NCBI GenBank assembly: GCA_903904835.1
Contig: CAIVEI010000081.1
Location: 1-64,000, forward strand
Source of the DNA: an uncultured Schlesneria sp.
GTDB taxonomy: Bacteria > Planctomycetota > Planctomycetia > Planctomycetales > Planctomycetaceae
Direction of reading: 5' to 3'
Length of the DNA: 64,000 nucleotides
Shown here: in pieces, positions 44,422-53,879 of the stretch
Layout: every line of letters starts with the position of its first letter
Position numbering within the stretch: the stretch's first letter is position 1
The notes under the pieces: model-generated
Told to the model about the DNA's origin: nothing
The model's input: the letters and a program-made list of their open reading frames with translations, nothing else
Database searches by the model: none
Position numbers and translations under genes: made by a program

Positions 44422-44793
44422 ATGCCGACGATCAATCAACTGATTCGGAAACCGCGGAAGCATCAGCCAGTTCGCACCAAAACTCCGGTGCTGGAAGGTT
44501 GTCCGCAAAAACGCGGCGTCTGTCTGTTGGTCAAGACGGTAACGCCTAAGAAGCCAAACTCGGCTTTGCGAAAGGTGGCTCGTGTTCGCTTGTCAAACGG
44601 CAAGGAAATCACGGCTTACATTCCCGGTGAAGGCCATAACCTGCAGGAACACTCGATTGTTCTGGTTCGTGGTGGTCGTGTACGCGACTTGCCAGGGGTT
44701 CGCTACAAGATTATTCGCGGTGTACTGGATACCCTCGGCGTGGCCAAGCGTATGCAGGCTCGCAGTCGATATGGTGCAAAGCGCCCGAAATAA
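44422..44793 (+). CDS. rpsL: 30S ribosomal protein S12
   Basis: This 123-residue decoding-centre protein has PTINQLIRK at the start and [18 protein letters not shown]43 (streptomycin site one) is normal. At the second streptomycin site, E. coli K88 (K87 without Met), the sequence reads GGRVRDLPG, so residue 88 is Arg. In E. coli and Mycobacterium tuberculosis that change causes streptomycin resistance. Asp89 is kept. It is the first gene of the str-S10-spc-alpha super-operon. Confidence 0.98.
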   Translation: MPTINQLIRKPRKHQPVRTKTPVLEGCPQKRGVCLLVKTVTPKKPNSALRKVARVRLSNGKEITAYIPGEGHNLQEHSIVLVRGGRVRDLPGVRYKIIRGVLDTLGVAKRMQARSRYGAKRPK

Positions 44794-44950
44794 GAAGATG
44801 GTGCAAGGATGTCTGTTCCCCCCCTCGCGGCGAAGCAGATTTTCCCGAGTGTTTTTTGATGAATGTGTTGTTCTAGAGTGGGTTGAGTCTGAGTCGGGCG
44901 TTGGGGCTCCTCGGTTTACTCACTGAATTTCTGCTGAAGAAGACTTTACG

Positions 44951-45424
44951 ATGGCCGATAAATTTACTTGCAGTCGAACGCACCTCAAGCCAGATCCTCG
45001 ATATGGATCGAAGCTCGCGTCAAAGTTCATCAATTGCTTGATGCACGATGGAAAGAAGAGCGTTGCACAGCGCTCGTTCTATAATGCGATGGACCTGATT
45101 TCAGAAAAGATTCCGGATAAAGAGCCGATCGAAATCTTCACAGTCGCTGTCGAAAACTGTCGCCCATCGCTGGAAGTCAAGTCAAAGCGAGTCGGTGGTG
45201 CAAACTATCAGGTGCCAACCCCAGTCAACTCCAAGCGTCAGCAGACTCTGGCCATTCGCTGGATCCTGGAAGTCTGCCGCGACAAGAAGGGGCGTCCAAT
45301 GGATCGTCGCCTGGCCGAGGAATTGATGGCCGCCTACCGCCGGGAAGGTGCTGCCATCACCAAGCGTGAAAACGTTCATCGTATGGCCGATGCAAACAAG
45401 GCGTTCGCTCACTTTGCATGGTAA
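44951..45424 (+). CDS. rpsG: 30S ribosomal protein S7
   Basis: This 157-residue protein nucleates assembly of the 30S head by binding the 3' domain of 16S rRNA. Family stretches are [49 protein letters not shown] and [39 protein letters not shown]. It lies about 157 bp after rpsL. A terminator hairpin follows before fusA. Confidence 0.98.
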   Translation: MADKFTCSRTHLKPDPRYGSKLASKFINCLMHDGKKSVAQRSFYNAMDLISEKIPDKEPIEIFTVAVENCRPSLEVKSKRVGGANYQVPTPVNSKRQQTLAIRWILEVCRDKKGRPMDRRLAEELMAAYRREGAAITKRENVHRMADANKAFAHFAW

Positions 45425-45492
45425 TCACTTGGATTTGACTCATGTTTGTGGCCAGGCCACATTGAGGTCCAATTCGATATCATTGAACTAGC

Positions 45493-45525
45493 AAGACCCG
45501 GTATCTCGCGATGCCGGGTCTTTTG
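45493..45525 (+). terminator. terminator between rpsG and fusA
   Basis: AAGACCCGGTATC and GATGCCGGGTCTT form a 13-bp stem (one G-T pair) around TCGC, followed by TTTTGTG. It likely separates the rpsL-rpsG transcript from fusA. Confidence 0.85.
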
Positions 45526-45626
45526 TGTTGAAATCGGGTGCCGCTCCAGATTTTGTGGCAAGGTATTAGCAACGACCCCAGCATTTGCGACTCTTTGAAA
45601 ACGCGTTACCTTTCTGGCTAAAAATC

Positions 45627-47705
45627 ATGACCAGCGCGATTGATAAAATTCGAAACATTGGAATTATCGCTCATATCGATGCGGGTAAAACCACGACGAC
45701 CGAGCGAATTCTCTTTTATGCCGGGGCAACTCACCGGATGGGTGACGTCGATGACGGCACGACAGTGACGGACTTCGACCCCGAAGAGGCTGCTCGAGGC
45801 ATCACAATCTATTCCGCTGCCATCTCGTGCACCTGGCTGGGTCATGTGGTGAATATCATCGACACGCCAGGTCATGTCGACTTCACTGCGGAAGTTGAGC
45901 GCAGCCTTCGCGTTCTTGACGGTGGCGTGGTTGTGTTTAGCGCTGTCGAAGGGGTCGAAGCGCAAAGCGAGACCGTTTGGCGACAAGCCGACCGTTATCA
46001 CGTCCCGAGAGTCTGCTTCATAAACAAGATGGATCGGATCGGAGCTGGATTCGAGCGTGTCTTCGATCAGATTAAAAATCGTTTACATGCGAACCCGGTC
46101 GCCTTGCAAATCCCGATCGGTGAAGGACCGATCGAGCGACCTGGGGGGTTTTGCGGCATCATCGACCTGATCGAAATGAAAGCCCTGTATTTCAGCGGGG
46201 ATCGACAGGGGCGTGACATTCGTGTTGAGCCCATTCCTGAAGCGGAAGTTGACCGGGCCAAAGAGTGGCGGTCACGCTTGATCGATTCGATTGCGTTGCT
46301 GGACGACGAGGCTTTTGCAATTTTCGACGAAACAGGCGATCTACCATCTGATCAGATCATTCGAATTGTTCGCCAGGCCGTTATTTCATGCCATCTGCAA
46401 CCCGTCCTTTGCGGTGCATCTAAAGATTACGTCGGCGTTCAGCCGATCTTGGACGCTGTCGTTCGATACCTTCCCAGTCCCGCAGATGTACCCCCGGTCA
46501 AGGGACGAAATCCGAGCCCAAAAAAGGTTCAGGAAGAAGTTCGGAAGCCGTCGGACAAAGAGCCGTTTTGTGGACTCGTCTTCAAAATTCATATCGATGA
46601 GCATACTGAGCTCTATTTCATTCGAATTTATTCAGGAATATTGAAAAGCCGCTCCCGCTTGCTGAACCCAAGAACCGGCGCGAAAGAATTGGTCAGCCAA
46701 CTCTGGAGAATTCAGGCGGACTCACGAGAGAAGCTCGATGAAGCATCGGCTGGCGACATCGTCGGGCTGGTAGGGCCGAAAGATTCCGTAACAGGGGACA
46801 CGTTATGTGATCAAAACCACGGAATCCTGTTGGAATCGATTACATTTCCAGAATCAGTGATTTCGATGGCAATTGAGCCTGAAAGCAGCGCTGACCGAAA
46901 AAAGCTGGAAGAAGTTTTGACTTTAATGGCGAAGCAGGATCCCACTTTTACCAGAAACCCAAGTGAAGAGACCGGCCAGACGATTATTAGCGGAATGGGC
47001 GAGCTTCACCTTGAGATCATCAGCAAGAGAATCGAGCGAGATTTCAAGCTCAAAATCAGGACTCATCGACCTCGCGTCACCTATCGCGAAAGTGTTTGCA
47101 AGGCGGCCGACGCAGAAGGGCGACTCGAGCGACAGATTGCTGGGGGTAATCAGTTCGCGGCAGTACGGATTCGTATCGAACCAACATCCAAATCGTTACC
47201 GGTCACTGTGATTAATTCATTGAAGCCTGGAGATTTACCAGAAGAGCTCCAGGCAACACTCGTTCGGGCACTCAAGGAGCAACTTGGCGGCAGCGGTGCG
47301 GTCGGGTATCCGCTTCACGACCTGCAGGTGACTGTCTTGAGTGCGGAATATCGGGACGGCGAAACGACCGAGGGGGCAATCCAATACGCAGCCGCCATGG
47401 CGTTTCGCCAGGCTCTGGAAAAGGCGGGGACATTGTTGCTTGAGCCGATCATGAAGCTCGAAGTTGTTACTCCGGAAGGGTTTGTTGGAAATGTTTCGGC
47501 CGACTTGAATTCGCGCCGAGCCATCATCGTGAATACGGAAGTACGCGGAAATCTTGTTGTGATTGACGCCGAAGCGCCCCTGGCAACGATGTTTGGCTAC
47601 TCCAACGATGTGCGAAGCCTGTCTCAAGGCCGGGCCTCCTACTCGATGGAACCGCTAAGGTTTAGCGAAGCTCCCGCTCGAGTATTGAAGGAAATGTTGG
47701 GTTGA
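45627..47705 (+). CDS. fusA: elongation factor G
   Basis: This 692-residue translocation GTPase has G1 AHIDAGKTTTTERILFYAG, G3 DTPGHVDFTAEVERSLRVLDGGV and G4 FINKMDR. The region before G2 reads DDGTTVTDFDPEEAARGITIYSAA, unlike the common form (DWMEQEQERGITITSAA). This suggests one of the paralogous EF-G types found in planctomycetes and spirochaetes (spdEFG groups). The start is ATG 45627 (MTSAIDK), although the frame opens at 45585. No tuf gene follows, unlike the classical str operon. A terminator before it and a promoter after it make it a nearly independent unit. Confidence 0.93.
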   Translation: MTSAIDKIRNIGIIAHIDAGKTTTTERILFYAGATHRMGDVDDGTTVTDFDPEEAARGITIYSAAISCTWLGHVVNIIDTPGHVDFTAEVERSLRVLDGGVVVFSAVEGVEAQSETVWRQADRYHVPRVCFINKMDRIGAGFERVFDQIKNRLHANPVALQIPIGEGPIERPGGFCGIIDLIEMKALYFSGDRQGRDIRVEPIPEAEVDRAKEWRSRLIDSIALLDDEAFAIFDETGDLPSDQIIRIVRQAVISCHLQPVLCGASKDYVGVQPILDAVVRYLPSPADVPPVKGRNPSPKKVQEEVRKPSDKEPFCGLVFKIHIDEHTELYFIRIYSGILKSRSRLLNPRTGAKELVSQLWRIQADSREKLDEASAGDIVGLVGPKDSVTGDTLCDQNHGILLESITFPESVISMAIEPESSADRKKLEEVLTLMAKQDPTFTRNPSEETGQTIISGMGELHLEIISKRIERDFKLKIRTHRPRVTYRESVCKAADAEGRLERQIAGGNQFAAVRIRIEPTSKSLPVTVINSLKPGDLPEELQATLVRALKEQLGGSGAVGYPLHDLQVTVLSAEYRDGETTEGAIQYAAAMAFRQALEKAGTLLLEPIMKLEVVTPEGFVGNVSADLNSRRAIIVNTEVRGNLVVIDAEAPLATMFGYSNDVRSLSQGRASYSMEPLRFSEAPARVLKEMLG

Positions 47706-47783
47706 AAAATGAAACGAATTGCCGATTGACGGCCAACTTTTGGTTCGTCCCAACAAAATCCTTGAGAAACGTCAATCCCTTCG

Positions 47784-47812
47784 TTGACAATGTTCACTCA
47801 CAACAATAGTAT
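47784..47812 (+). promoter_or_regulatory. sigma70-type promoter before the S10 operon
   Basis: A perfect TTGACA -35 box (47784-47789) is followed after exactly 17 bases by TAGTAT (47807-47812). It lies 170 bp upstream of rpsJ and probably drives rpsJ onward, leaving a leader of about 160 nt. Confidence 0.65.
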
Positions 47813-47981
47813 CTCCGATCCCCCGCCGCATGGTCGCCACGCAGACGCTGTTTTCAGTGTCGAAAGTCAAGGGTGGCTGAACAATGCCTTTTGTTGTGGG
47901 GCGTCCAGTCGCAGGCGTCGATCTGCGGCAGGGTAAGATGAACCCCAATTTGCACCGACGTGTGTGTACAGGAAGTTTCGA

Positions 47982-48308
47982 GTGAGCGCCAATAAACAAG
48001 ATCGAATTCGGATACGGATGGAAGCCTATGATCATTCCGTGCTGGATCAATCGGCCGCCGAAATTGTGGACACCGCGAAGAGGACGGGTGCGGTTGTGCA
48101 TGGGCCGGTTCCGTTGCCGACTCGGATCGAGCGGTATACGGTTTTGAGAAGTCCGCATATTGATAAGAAGTCTCGTGAGCAATTCGAGATTCGTACGCAT
48201 AAGCGATTGATCGACATCATTCAGCCTACGGGCAAGACGGTCGACGCGCTGAATAAGTTGTCATTGCCCGCCGGGGTGGACGTCAAGATTAAGGCGTCCG
48301 CTGGTTAG
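47982..48308 (+). CDS. rpsJ: 30S ribosomal protein S10
   Basis: The start is GTG 47982, with AGGAAG seven bases upstream, giving 108 residues ([37 protein letters not shown]). An upstream GTG at 47964 is less likely. [32 protein letters not shown] is the conserved core. The protein sits in the 30S head; in E. coli it is also NusE. It is the first gene of the S10 block. Confidence 0.96.
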   Translation: MSANKQDRIRIRMEAYDHSVLDQSAAEIVDTAKRTGAVVHGPVPLPTRIERYTVLRSPHIDKKSREQFEIRTHKRLIDIIQPTGKTVDALNKLSLPAGVDVKIKASAG

Positions 48309-48418
48309 GTTGGCCGAGGTTGCTGGTGTTCATGTTGATTGTTGACCGCTGAATTTGTTTGGCGGCTCTTGCGAAGATCGGCTCGGCTGATTTTCGATTA
48401 CAGAGAGGGTTTTTTGTC

Positions 48419-49090
48419 ATGGCTGTTGGCTTGCTTGGTTGCAAGGTAGGGATGACTCAGGTTTATGACGCCGCAGGGGCTGAAATTCCTGTGACTGTCG
48501 TCAAGGCTGGTCCCTGCGCTCTGCTGCAGGTGAGGACACAAGATGTGGATGGCTACGAGGCCATTCAGTTGGGGTTTGGTGCCAAGCCGCGGCGATTGTG
48601 TTCTCGATCTGAGTCTGGTCACGTTGCTGGGTTGTTGCCGGGCTTTGTTGAGAAGTCGGTTCTTGCGGACAGCGACGGTACCTTCCGGTTTATCCGTGAG
48701 TTTCGGTTGGGTGCTGGTGAGGCGAAGCCGACGGTTGGTGACGTGCTGACGGTCACGGCCTTTGAAGGTGTGGCTCACATTGACATCACGGGTGTCTCCA
48801 AGGGTCGGGGGTTTGCTGGTGTTATGAAACGCCACAACTTCGGTGGTGTTTGTGCCAGTCACGGTGTGAAGAAGGTTCATCGGTCTGGTGGTTCAACCGG
48901 CCAGAGCACTGATCCTGGCAAGGTCTTCAAGGGAACCAAGATGCCAGGTCGAATGGGTGGGAAGCAGTCCACTGTTCGTCGGCAGAAGCTTGTTTCGATT
49001 GACGCCGAGAAAAACCTGATGTTGGTTCGGGGTGCTGTTCCAGGATTCTCGGGTGGGTATATCACGATCCGCCCGACAAATTGCCACTGA
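48419..49090 (+). CDS. rplC: 50S ribosomal protein L3
   Basis: This protein of about 223 residues starts at ATG 48419 (MAVGLLGCKVGMTQVYD), with GAGAGGG upstream. The extension reaching the peptidyl transferase centre is GGSTGQSTDPGKVFKGTKMPGRMGG, with the methylatable Gln context. It is an early assembly protein of the large subunit. Confidence 0.97.
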   Translation: MAVGLLGCKVGMTQVYDAAGAEIPVTVVKAGPCALLQVRTQDVDGYEAIQLGFGAKPRRLCSRSESGHVAGLLPGFVEKSVLADSDGTFRFIREFRLGAGEAKPTVGDVLTVTAFEGVAHIDITGVSKGRGFAGVMKRHNFGGVCASHGVKKVHRSGGSTGQSTDPGKVFKGTKMPGRMGGKQSTVRRQKLVSIDAEKNLMLVRGAVPGFSGGYITIRPTNCH

Positions 49091-49123
49091 TCGCTATTGA
49101 CGGAATAAGACAGGGTTATCGAT

Positions 49124-49744
49124 ATGCATACATTGCCAGTGTATTCACAAGCCGGCGAGCCTACGGGTGAGTCGTTTTCGTTAGATTTGGCTAAGATTGC
49201 CGATGGGGTCAACAAGGTTCTGCTGCACGACGCTGTTGTTATGTATCAGGCTAATCTTCGTGTTGGCACCGCAAAAACGAAGACTCGTGCTGAGGTTTCG
49301 GGCAGCGGAAAGAAGATGTACAAGCAGAAGGGTACGGGCAACGCGCGAATGGGGAATAAGCGAACCCCTGTTCGGCGCGGTGGCGGGCACTGCTTTGCAA
49401 AGCGACCGAAAGACTGGGGATACCGGATGCCTGCCAAGGCGTTGAAGCTGGCGACTCGGATGGCGATTCTGTCGAAGTTTGTTGATGATCAAGTGACAGT
49501 AGTGGATTCAATCCAGCTGGAAGCTCCGAAGACTAGCGCGATTTCCAAAATGGTGACGACGCTTGCTCCAAATCAGTCGTGTTTAATTGCGATTGATCAT
49601 CACGATCCAGTTGTTTGGAAGTCGTGTCGAAATATTCAGCGTTTGTCGGTGTTTCCTTGCGATGATCTGAATGCGTTGAGTGTACTGAGTCGAAAGCGGT
49701 TTGTGATCACAAAGGCGGCTCTCAATCGATTGCTGGCTCGTTAA
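49124..49744 (+). CDS. rplD: 50S ribosomal protein L4
   Basis: This 206-residue protein has the exit-tunnel loop GSGKKMYKQKGTGNARMGNKRTPVRRGGGHCFAKRPKDWGYRMP. It may also repress its own operon, as in E. coli, but no leader structure is proven here. It starts at ATG 49124, 33 bp after rplC. Confidence 0.97.
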   Translation: MHTLPVYSQAGEPTGESFSLDLAKIADGVNKVLLHDAVVMYQANLRVGTAKTKTRAEVSGSGKKMYKQKGTGNARMGNKRTPVRRGGGHCFAKRPKDWGYRMPAKALKLATRMAILSKFVDDQVTVVDSIQLEAPKTSAISKMVTTLAPNQSCLIAIDHHDPVVWKSCRNIQRLSVFPCDDLNALSVLSRKRFVITKAALNRLLAR

Positions 49745-49815
49745 GAATCGGGTTGAGGTCTGGTTCACATAGCGGTTCGGATCAGGGTGGTGTTAAAGAG
49801 TTGGGAAGGCGTATC

Positions 49816-50118
49816 GTGTCTGCTGAGCATACAAACGCATTGAGCATGTATAACGTGATTCTGAGGGCGCACGTCACTGAAAAGGCGACGCACCTCGTTG
49901 AGCGTGGGAATATGTATACGTTTTTAGTAAATAAAGATTCAACAAAGACGGAAATCCGATCTGCCGTCGAAGAGTTGTGGAATGTTCGGGTTGTCAGCGT
50001 GAAGACGATTAATCGCGTTGGCAAACCTCGTCGCCACAAGATGCGAGAAATTACGGGTGCTGACACCAAGAAGGCAATTGTCGTTCTGCATTCGGAAGAT
50101 CGAATTGCGTTCTTTTGA
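49816..50118 (+). CDS. rplW: 50S ribosomal protein L23
   Basis: The start is GTG 49816, with GGGAAGG about seven bases upstream, giving 100 residues; the upstream TTG 49753 would add a non-conserved tail. The core MYNVILRAHVTEKATHLVERGNMYTFLVNKDSTKTEIRSAVEEL is normal. L23 is the docking site for SRP and trigger factor at the tunnel exit. Confidence 0.94.
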   Translation: MSAEHTNALSMYNVILRAHVTEKATHLVERGNMYTFLVNKDSTKTEIRSAVEELWNVRVVSVKTINRVGKPRRHKMREITGADTKKAIVVLHSEDRIAFF

Positions 50119-50143
50119 GATTTGATGGGTAGGGGTTTTTGCA

Positions 50144-51001
50144 ATGGGCATGAGATTTTATAAGCCGACCAGTGCCGGTCGCCGAGGCGGAATGGTTAGC
50201 GATTTCTCTGAAATCACTGACCGTAAGAAGAAGCCCGAGAAGTCGCTGATTGAGCCTTACAAAAAAAAGGGCGGTCGCAACTTTCAAGGGAAGATCACTT
50301 GCCGTCATAAGGGTGGCGGGCATAAGCGCATGTATCGGTTGATTGACTTTCGTCGCGATAAGGACGGCGTCAGCGCTTTGGTGACTCACATTGAGTACGA
50401 TCCTAATCGAACTTCACGTATTGCTCTGCTGCAGTATGCTGACGGCGAAAAGCGATATATTATCGCTCCAGAAGGCTTGACGGCAGGTATGACGGTTACC
50501 AACGGGCCGGACAGTGAGCCTAAGGTTGGTAATTCGTTGCCGTTGTCGAAGATTCCGACAGGAACAACGATTCATAACATCGAGATGCAGCCAGGCAAAG
50601 GCGCTCAGCTTTGCCGAAGTGCTGGAACGTCTGCTGTGATGAATGCAACCGAACAAGGTTGGGCACAGATTACTTTGCCTTCGGGTGAAGTGCGACGTGT
50701 TCCGGCGAGTTGCCGTGCGACAATCGGTCGAGTTGGTTACTCAGAACATTCCAGTCGTGTTTTGGCAAAGGCTGGTCGGGTTCGATGGATGGGCGTCAGG
50801 CCTTATGTTCGCGGTTCGGCAATGAACCCTGTCGCTCACCCGATGGGTGGTGGTGAAGGTCGCCGTTCTGGTGGACGTCATCCGGTCAGTCCGACCGGAA
50901 AGTTGGCGAAGGGCGGACGGACACGTAATCCGCGTAATCCAACTCGAAATGCAATTGTTCGACGACGAAAGTCGGTTCGATATGGGCAATTGAAGCTCTA
51001 G
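50144..51001 (+). CDS. rplB: 50S ribosomal protein L2
   Basis: This 285-residue protein has [18 protein letters not shown] and the conserved block [25 protein letters not shown]. The usual D-H-P-H is A-H-P-M here; the key His of E. coli numbering 229 is kept. It is needed for subunit association and peptide bond formation. Confidence 0.98.
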   Translation: MGMRFYKPTSAGRRGGMVSDFSEITDRKKKPEKSLIEPYKKKGGRNFQGKITCRHKGGGHKRMYRLIDFRRDKDGVSALVTHIEYDPNRTSRIALLQYADGEKRYIIAPEGLTAGMTVTNGPDSEPKVGNSLPLSKIPTGTTIHNIEMQPGKGAQLCRSAGTSAVMNATEQGWAQITLPSGEVRRVPASCRATIGRVGYSEHSSRVLAKAGRVRWMGVRPYVRGSAMNPVAHPMGGGEGRRSGGRHPVSPTGKLAKGGRTRNPRNPTRNAIVRRRKSVRYGQLKL

Positions 51002-51055
51002 TGTTCAACGTTTTGTTTCTCGACTGGTCACTCACGAATTTGTTGGAATAGCAGG

Positions 51056-51325
51056 ATGTCTCGTTCACTCAAAAAGGGTCCGTATATCGATGCTGGCTTA
51101 GTAGCCAAAATCGAGAAGCTCGACTCAAATCGTAAGAAAGAGCCAATTAAGACTTGGGCTCGACGATCTACGATCTCTCCTGAGTTCGTTGGGCACACGT
51201 TTCTTGTGCATAACGGCAGGACACATGTTAATGTTTACGTCACTGAAGAAATGGTGGGACATAAATTGGGAGAATTCTCTCAAACCCGCCTCTTCCGAGG
51301 CCACGGAAACAAGGGTAATAAGTAA
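51056..51325 (+). CDS. rpsS: 30S ribosomal protein S19
   Basis: This 89-residue head protein has [55 protein letters not shown] and the tail [10 protein letters not shown], normal for the family. It forms a complex with S13 in the head. Confidence 0.98.
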   Translation: MSRSLKKGPYIDAGLVAKIEKLDSNRKKEPIKTWARRSTISPEFVGHTFLVHNGRTHVNVYVTEEMVGHKLGEFSQTRLFRGHGNKGNK

Positions 51326-51413
51326 TAGTCGGACGGATTGATAACGCAGACAGGGTCTCCCTTGGTTGTGTTCGTGTTGGGGTTAAGCAAGAAACTTTCG
51401 GTGCGGTGATAAA

Positions 51414-51752
51414 ATGGCCTACCTGGCAAAACTTCAATATGCCCGTATTGCTCCTACAAAAGTCCATCATTTGTTGGACTTGGTTCGGGGCAAAACGGTC
51501 GATGCTGGCTTGGATGCACTTCGATTCATGCCTCATCGCAGTGCACGAATGATTGAAAAGTTGATCAAGAGTGCTCGTGCGAACGCTGAAGATCGCGGTG
51601 AACGAAATGTCGGTTCGCTTTACGTCTCAACGGCGACGGCAGGTTCAGGACCGACCTTGAAGCGAATTCAGCCTCATGCACGTGGCATTGGTTTTATGAT
51701 CAAGAAACGATTTACGCATATTACGATTGGTTTGGAAGCCCGAGTTGCCTGA
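51414..51752 (+). CDS. rplV: 50S ribosomal protein L22
   Basis: This 112-residue protein has the tunnel beta hairpin (GPTLKRIQPHARGIGFMIKKRFTHITI) and MAYLAKLQYARIAPTKVHHLLDLVRGK. It lines the exit tunnel where macrolide-resistance changes occur; none is evident. Confidence 0.97.
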   Translation: MAYLAKLQYARIAPTKVHHLLDLVRGKTVDAGLDALRFMPHRSARMIEKLIKSARANAEDRGERNVGSLYVSTATAGSGPTLKRIQPHARGIGFMIKKRFTHITIGLEARVA

Positions 51753-51844
51753 TTCAGGCTGATTGGGATTGATTGATTTAAGTATTCGGGTTTTGAACGT
51801 CCTAATTACGTGCCGGAAAATGGCGCGAGGGGAGAACGAGGCAA

Positions 51845-52537
51845 ATGGGCCAAAAGGTTCGACCGACCGGATTCCGGTTGGGTATTTGCGAAGAATGGAG
51901 AAGTCGCTGGTACGCGACGAAGGCCGAGTTCGGCGACCTTCTGATTGAAGACTTCAAAATTCGATCGTTCGTCAAGAAAAGATATGAATTTGCAGCCATT
52001 CACAAGGTCGAGATCGAGCGAACTCGCGACCAGGTGATTTGCCACGTGCATACTGCTCGCCCAGGGATTATCATTGGCCGTAAGGGCCAGGAAGTTGATC
52101 GATTGAAGGGCGAGCTTGAAGATCTGACGGGCCGACACATGGACCTGAAGATCGTTGAAATCGGGCAGCCAGCTCGAAGTGCGATCCTCGTTGCTGAAGA
52201 TATCGCTCAGCAATTAGTGAAGCGTGGTAGTTTCCGGAAGGTGATCAAGCGATCGCTTGATCAATCGATGGAAGCAGGTGTCGATGGAGTGAAGATCGAA
52301 CTGTCTGGTCGACTGGGTGGGGCGGAAATGTCCCGTACGGAAAAGGCTGCACGAGGTTCGATTCCGCTATCGACATTGAGGAAGCGAATTGATTACGGGC
52401 TGGCTGTGGCTCGAACGACGATGGGTACGATTGGCGTCAAGGTTTGGATCGATTTAGGTGAAGAAGAGGTGAACGATGGCACTCATGCCCAAGCGGGTCA
52501 AGCATCGCAAAGAGCAAAGAGGACGCGTAAAAGGTAA
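51845..52537 (+). CDS. rpsC: 30S ribosomal protein S3
   Basis: This 230-residue protein has the KH domain signature GIIIGRKGQEVDRLKGELEDL and the mRNA-helicase surface of the 30S entry tunnel. Its last 20 codons ([21 protein letters not shown] region) overlap the first codons of rplP in another frame by 62 bp. Confidence 0.97.
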   Translation: MGQKVRPTGFRLGICEEWRSRWYATKAEFGDLLIEDFKIRSFVKKRYEFAAIHKVEIERTRDQVICHVHTARPGIIIGRKGQEVDRLKGELEDLTGRHMDLKIVEIGQPARSAILVAEDIAQQLVKRGSFRKVIKRSLDQSMEAGVDGVKIELSGRLGGAEMSRTEKAARGSIPLSTLRKRIDYGLAVARTTMGTIGVKVWIDLGEEEVNDGTHAQAGQASQRAKRTRKR

Positions 52538-52889
52538 CGCGACCCGTGGTGCAACGGTTGCTTTCGGCGAATGGGGTCTGCAGACGATTGACGCAGGTCA
52601 CATCCGTGGCAATACGATTGAGGCCTGTCGCGTTGCCGCCACGCAATACGTGCGCGGTGAAGGTAAGTTGTACATTCGGATTTTCCCAAACAAGCCGATG
52701 ACGGCCCGTCCGTTGGAAACTCGTATGGGTAAGGGTAAGGGTGAACCAGATCACTGGGTGGCCGTTATCCGTCCTGGTAAGGTGTTGTTCGAACTGTCAG
52801 GGGTATCCCAGGCAGCGGCGCGGGAGTGTTTCGCTCGTGTGGCTTACAAGTTGCCGGTGCGAGTACGCATGGTTGGTCGACACGTTTGA
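52476..52889 (+). CDS. rplP: 50S ribosomal protein L16
   Basis: This 137-residue protein starts at ATG 52476, where GAGGTG lies four to five bases upstream inside rpsC; ATG 52485 is an alternative. The core is [32 protein letters not shown] and [30 protein letters not shown]. It organises the A-site region of the 50S. Confidence 0.97.
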   Translation: MALMPKRVKHRKEQRGRVKGNATRGATVAFGEWGLQTIDAGHIRGNTIEACRVAATQYVRGEGKLYIRIFPNKPMTARPLETRMGKGKGEPDHWVAVIRPGKVLFELSGVSQAAARECFARVAYKLPVRVRMVGRHV

Positions 52890-52903
52890 TTGTGAGGTGA
52901 CTT

Positions 52904-53110
52904 GTGCATCGGTGTGATGATTTGCGTCAGATGGCGATTGATCAACTCGAAAACCTCGCAATTGATTGTGCGAAAGAAGAGTTTGGATATCGATTTGGTT
53001 CGCACGATGACGCGAAGAAAAAGGTCGGTCTGCGATCATCCTTGCGTCGACAGATTGCCAGAATTACGACGGTAATTGCGGAAAAAAAGAAAGTTGCAGC
53101 TGCTAAGTAG
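52904..53110 (+). CDS. rpmC: 50S ribosomal protein L29
   Basis: This 68-residue, two-helix protein starts at GTG 52904 with GAGGTGA upstream. Recognisable are LRQMAIDQLENLAIDCAKEEF and LRRQIARITTVIAEKKK. It lies near the tunnel exit and next to L23. Confidence 0.93.
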   Translation: MHRCDDLRQMAIDQLENLAIDCAKEEFGYRFGSHDDAKKKVGLRSSLRRQIARITTVIAEKKKVAAAK

Positions 53111-53166
53111 GCAGTCTGATTTAAAAGTATTGAGAAGAGTTGATTGCGGCTGGCAGGAATCGATTT

Positions 53167-53436
53167 ATGAGAAGGCGACTTGTTGGTGTTGTGGCTTCGG
53201 ACGGTTGTGATAAGACCCGTAGAGTCGAAGTGCGACGCGTGTACCGGCATGCGAAGTATCAAAAGACTGTTTCGGGTACGACCGTGTGCCATACCCACGA
53301 CGAAGACAATGTCTCAAAAATTGGCGATGTGGTTGAGATCGAAGAGAGTCGTCCAATGTCCCGGTTGAAACGGTGGCGGTTGGTGAGCGTTGTGACTCCT
53401 GCGGTGAAGCCAGTCGTGACTGAGCCGGCTCAGTGA
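53167..53436 (+). CDS. rpsQ: 30S ribosomal protein S17
   Basis: The start is ATG 53167 (AGGA eight bases upstream), giving 89 residues. The OB-fold signature is LVGVVASDGCDKTRRVEVRRVYRHAKYQKTV, then CHTHDEDNVSKIGDVVEIEESRPMSRLKRW. It is an early 16S rRNA-binding protein. Confidence 0.97.
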   Translation: MRRRLVGVVASDGCDKTRRVEVRRVYRHAKYQKTVSGTTVCHTHDEDNVSKIGDVVEIEESRPMSRLKRWRLVSVVTPAVKPVVTEPAQ

Positions 53437-53487
53437 GCCGATTCAGTGATCTGCCAAAGTAATTTGATTTTGGATTTGGTGCCTTAA

Positions 53488-53853
53488 ATGATTCAAATGC
53501 AGACAATGGTTAACGTGGCCGACAATACCGGGGCGAAGACGGCCAGATGTATTAAGGTTCTCGGTTCGAACCGACGCTATGCAGGATTGGGTGATATTGT
53601 CGTCGTCGCCGTCCAACGTGCATTGCCGAATGGTGGTGTCGGGAAGAAGGCCGTTGTGAAAGGTGTTGTCGTTCGAACACGCAAGCCGTATCGCCGCGTT
53701 GATGGCAGTTATGTGCGGTTTGATGCGAATGCAATTGTGCTGGTCGACAACGACAATAATCCGCGAGGAACGCGAATTTTTGGTGCTGTGGCGCGTGAGC
53801 TCCGCGATCAGCGATTCATGAAAATTATCAGTTTGGCATCAGAAGTTGTCTGA
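53488..53853 (+). CDS. rplN: 50S ribosomal protein L14
   Basis: This 121-residue protein has [36 protein letters not shown] and [32 protein letters not shown]. It forms part of the bridge to the 30S and is the docking site of silencing factor RsfS. Confidence 0.98.
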   Translation: MIQMQTMVNVADNTGAKTARCIKVLGSNRRYAGLGDIVVVAVQRALPNGGVGKKAVVKGVVVRTRKPYRRVDGSYVRFDANAIVLVDNDNNPRGTRIFGAVARELRDQRFMKIISLASEVV

Positions 53854-53879
53854 GCGGAATCAGCGAAGGTTGAAAAATC

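Noticed and set aside
48398-48880. 160-codon minus-strand frame opposite rplC
   Set aside because: It is antisense to L3, a conserved ribosomal protein.
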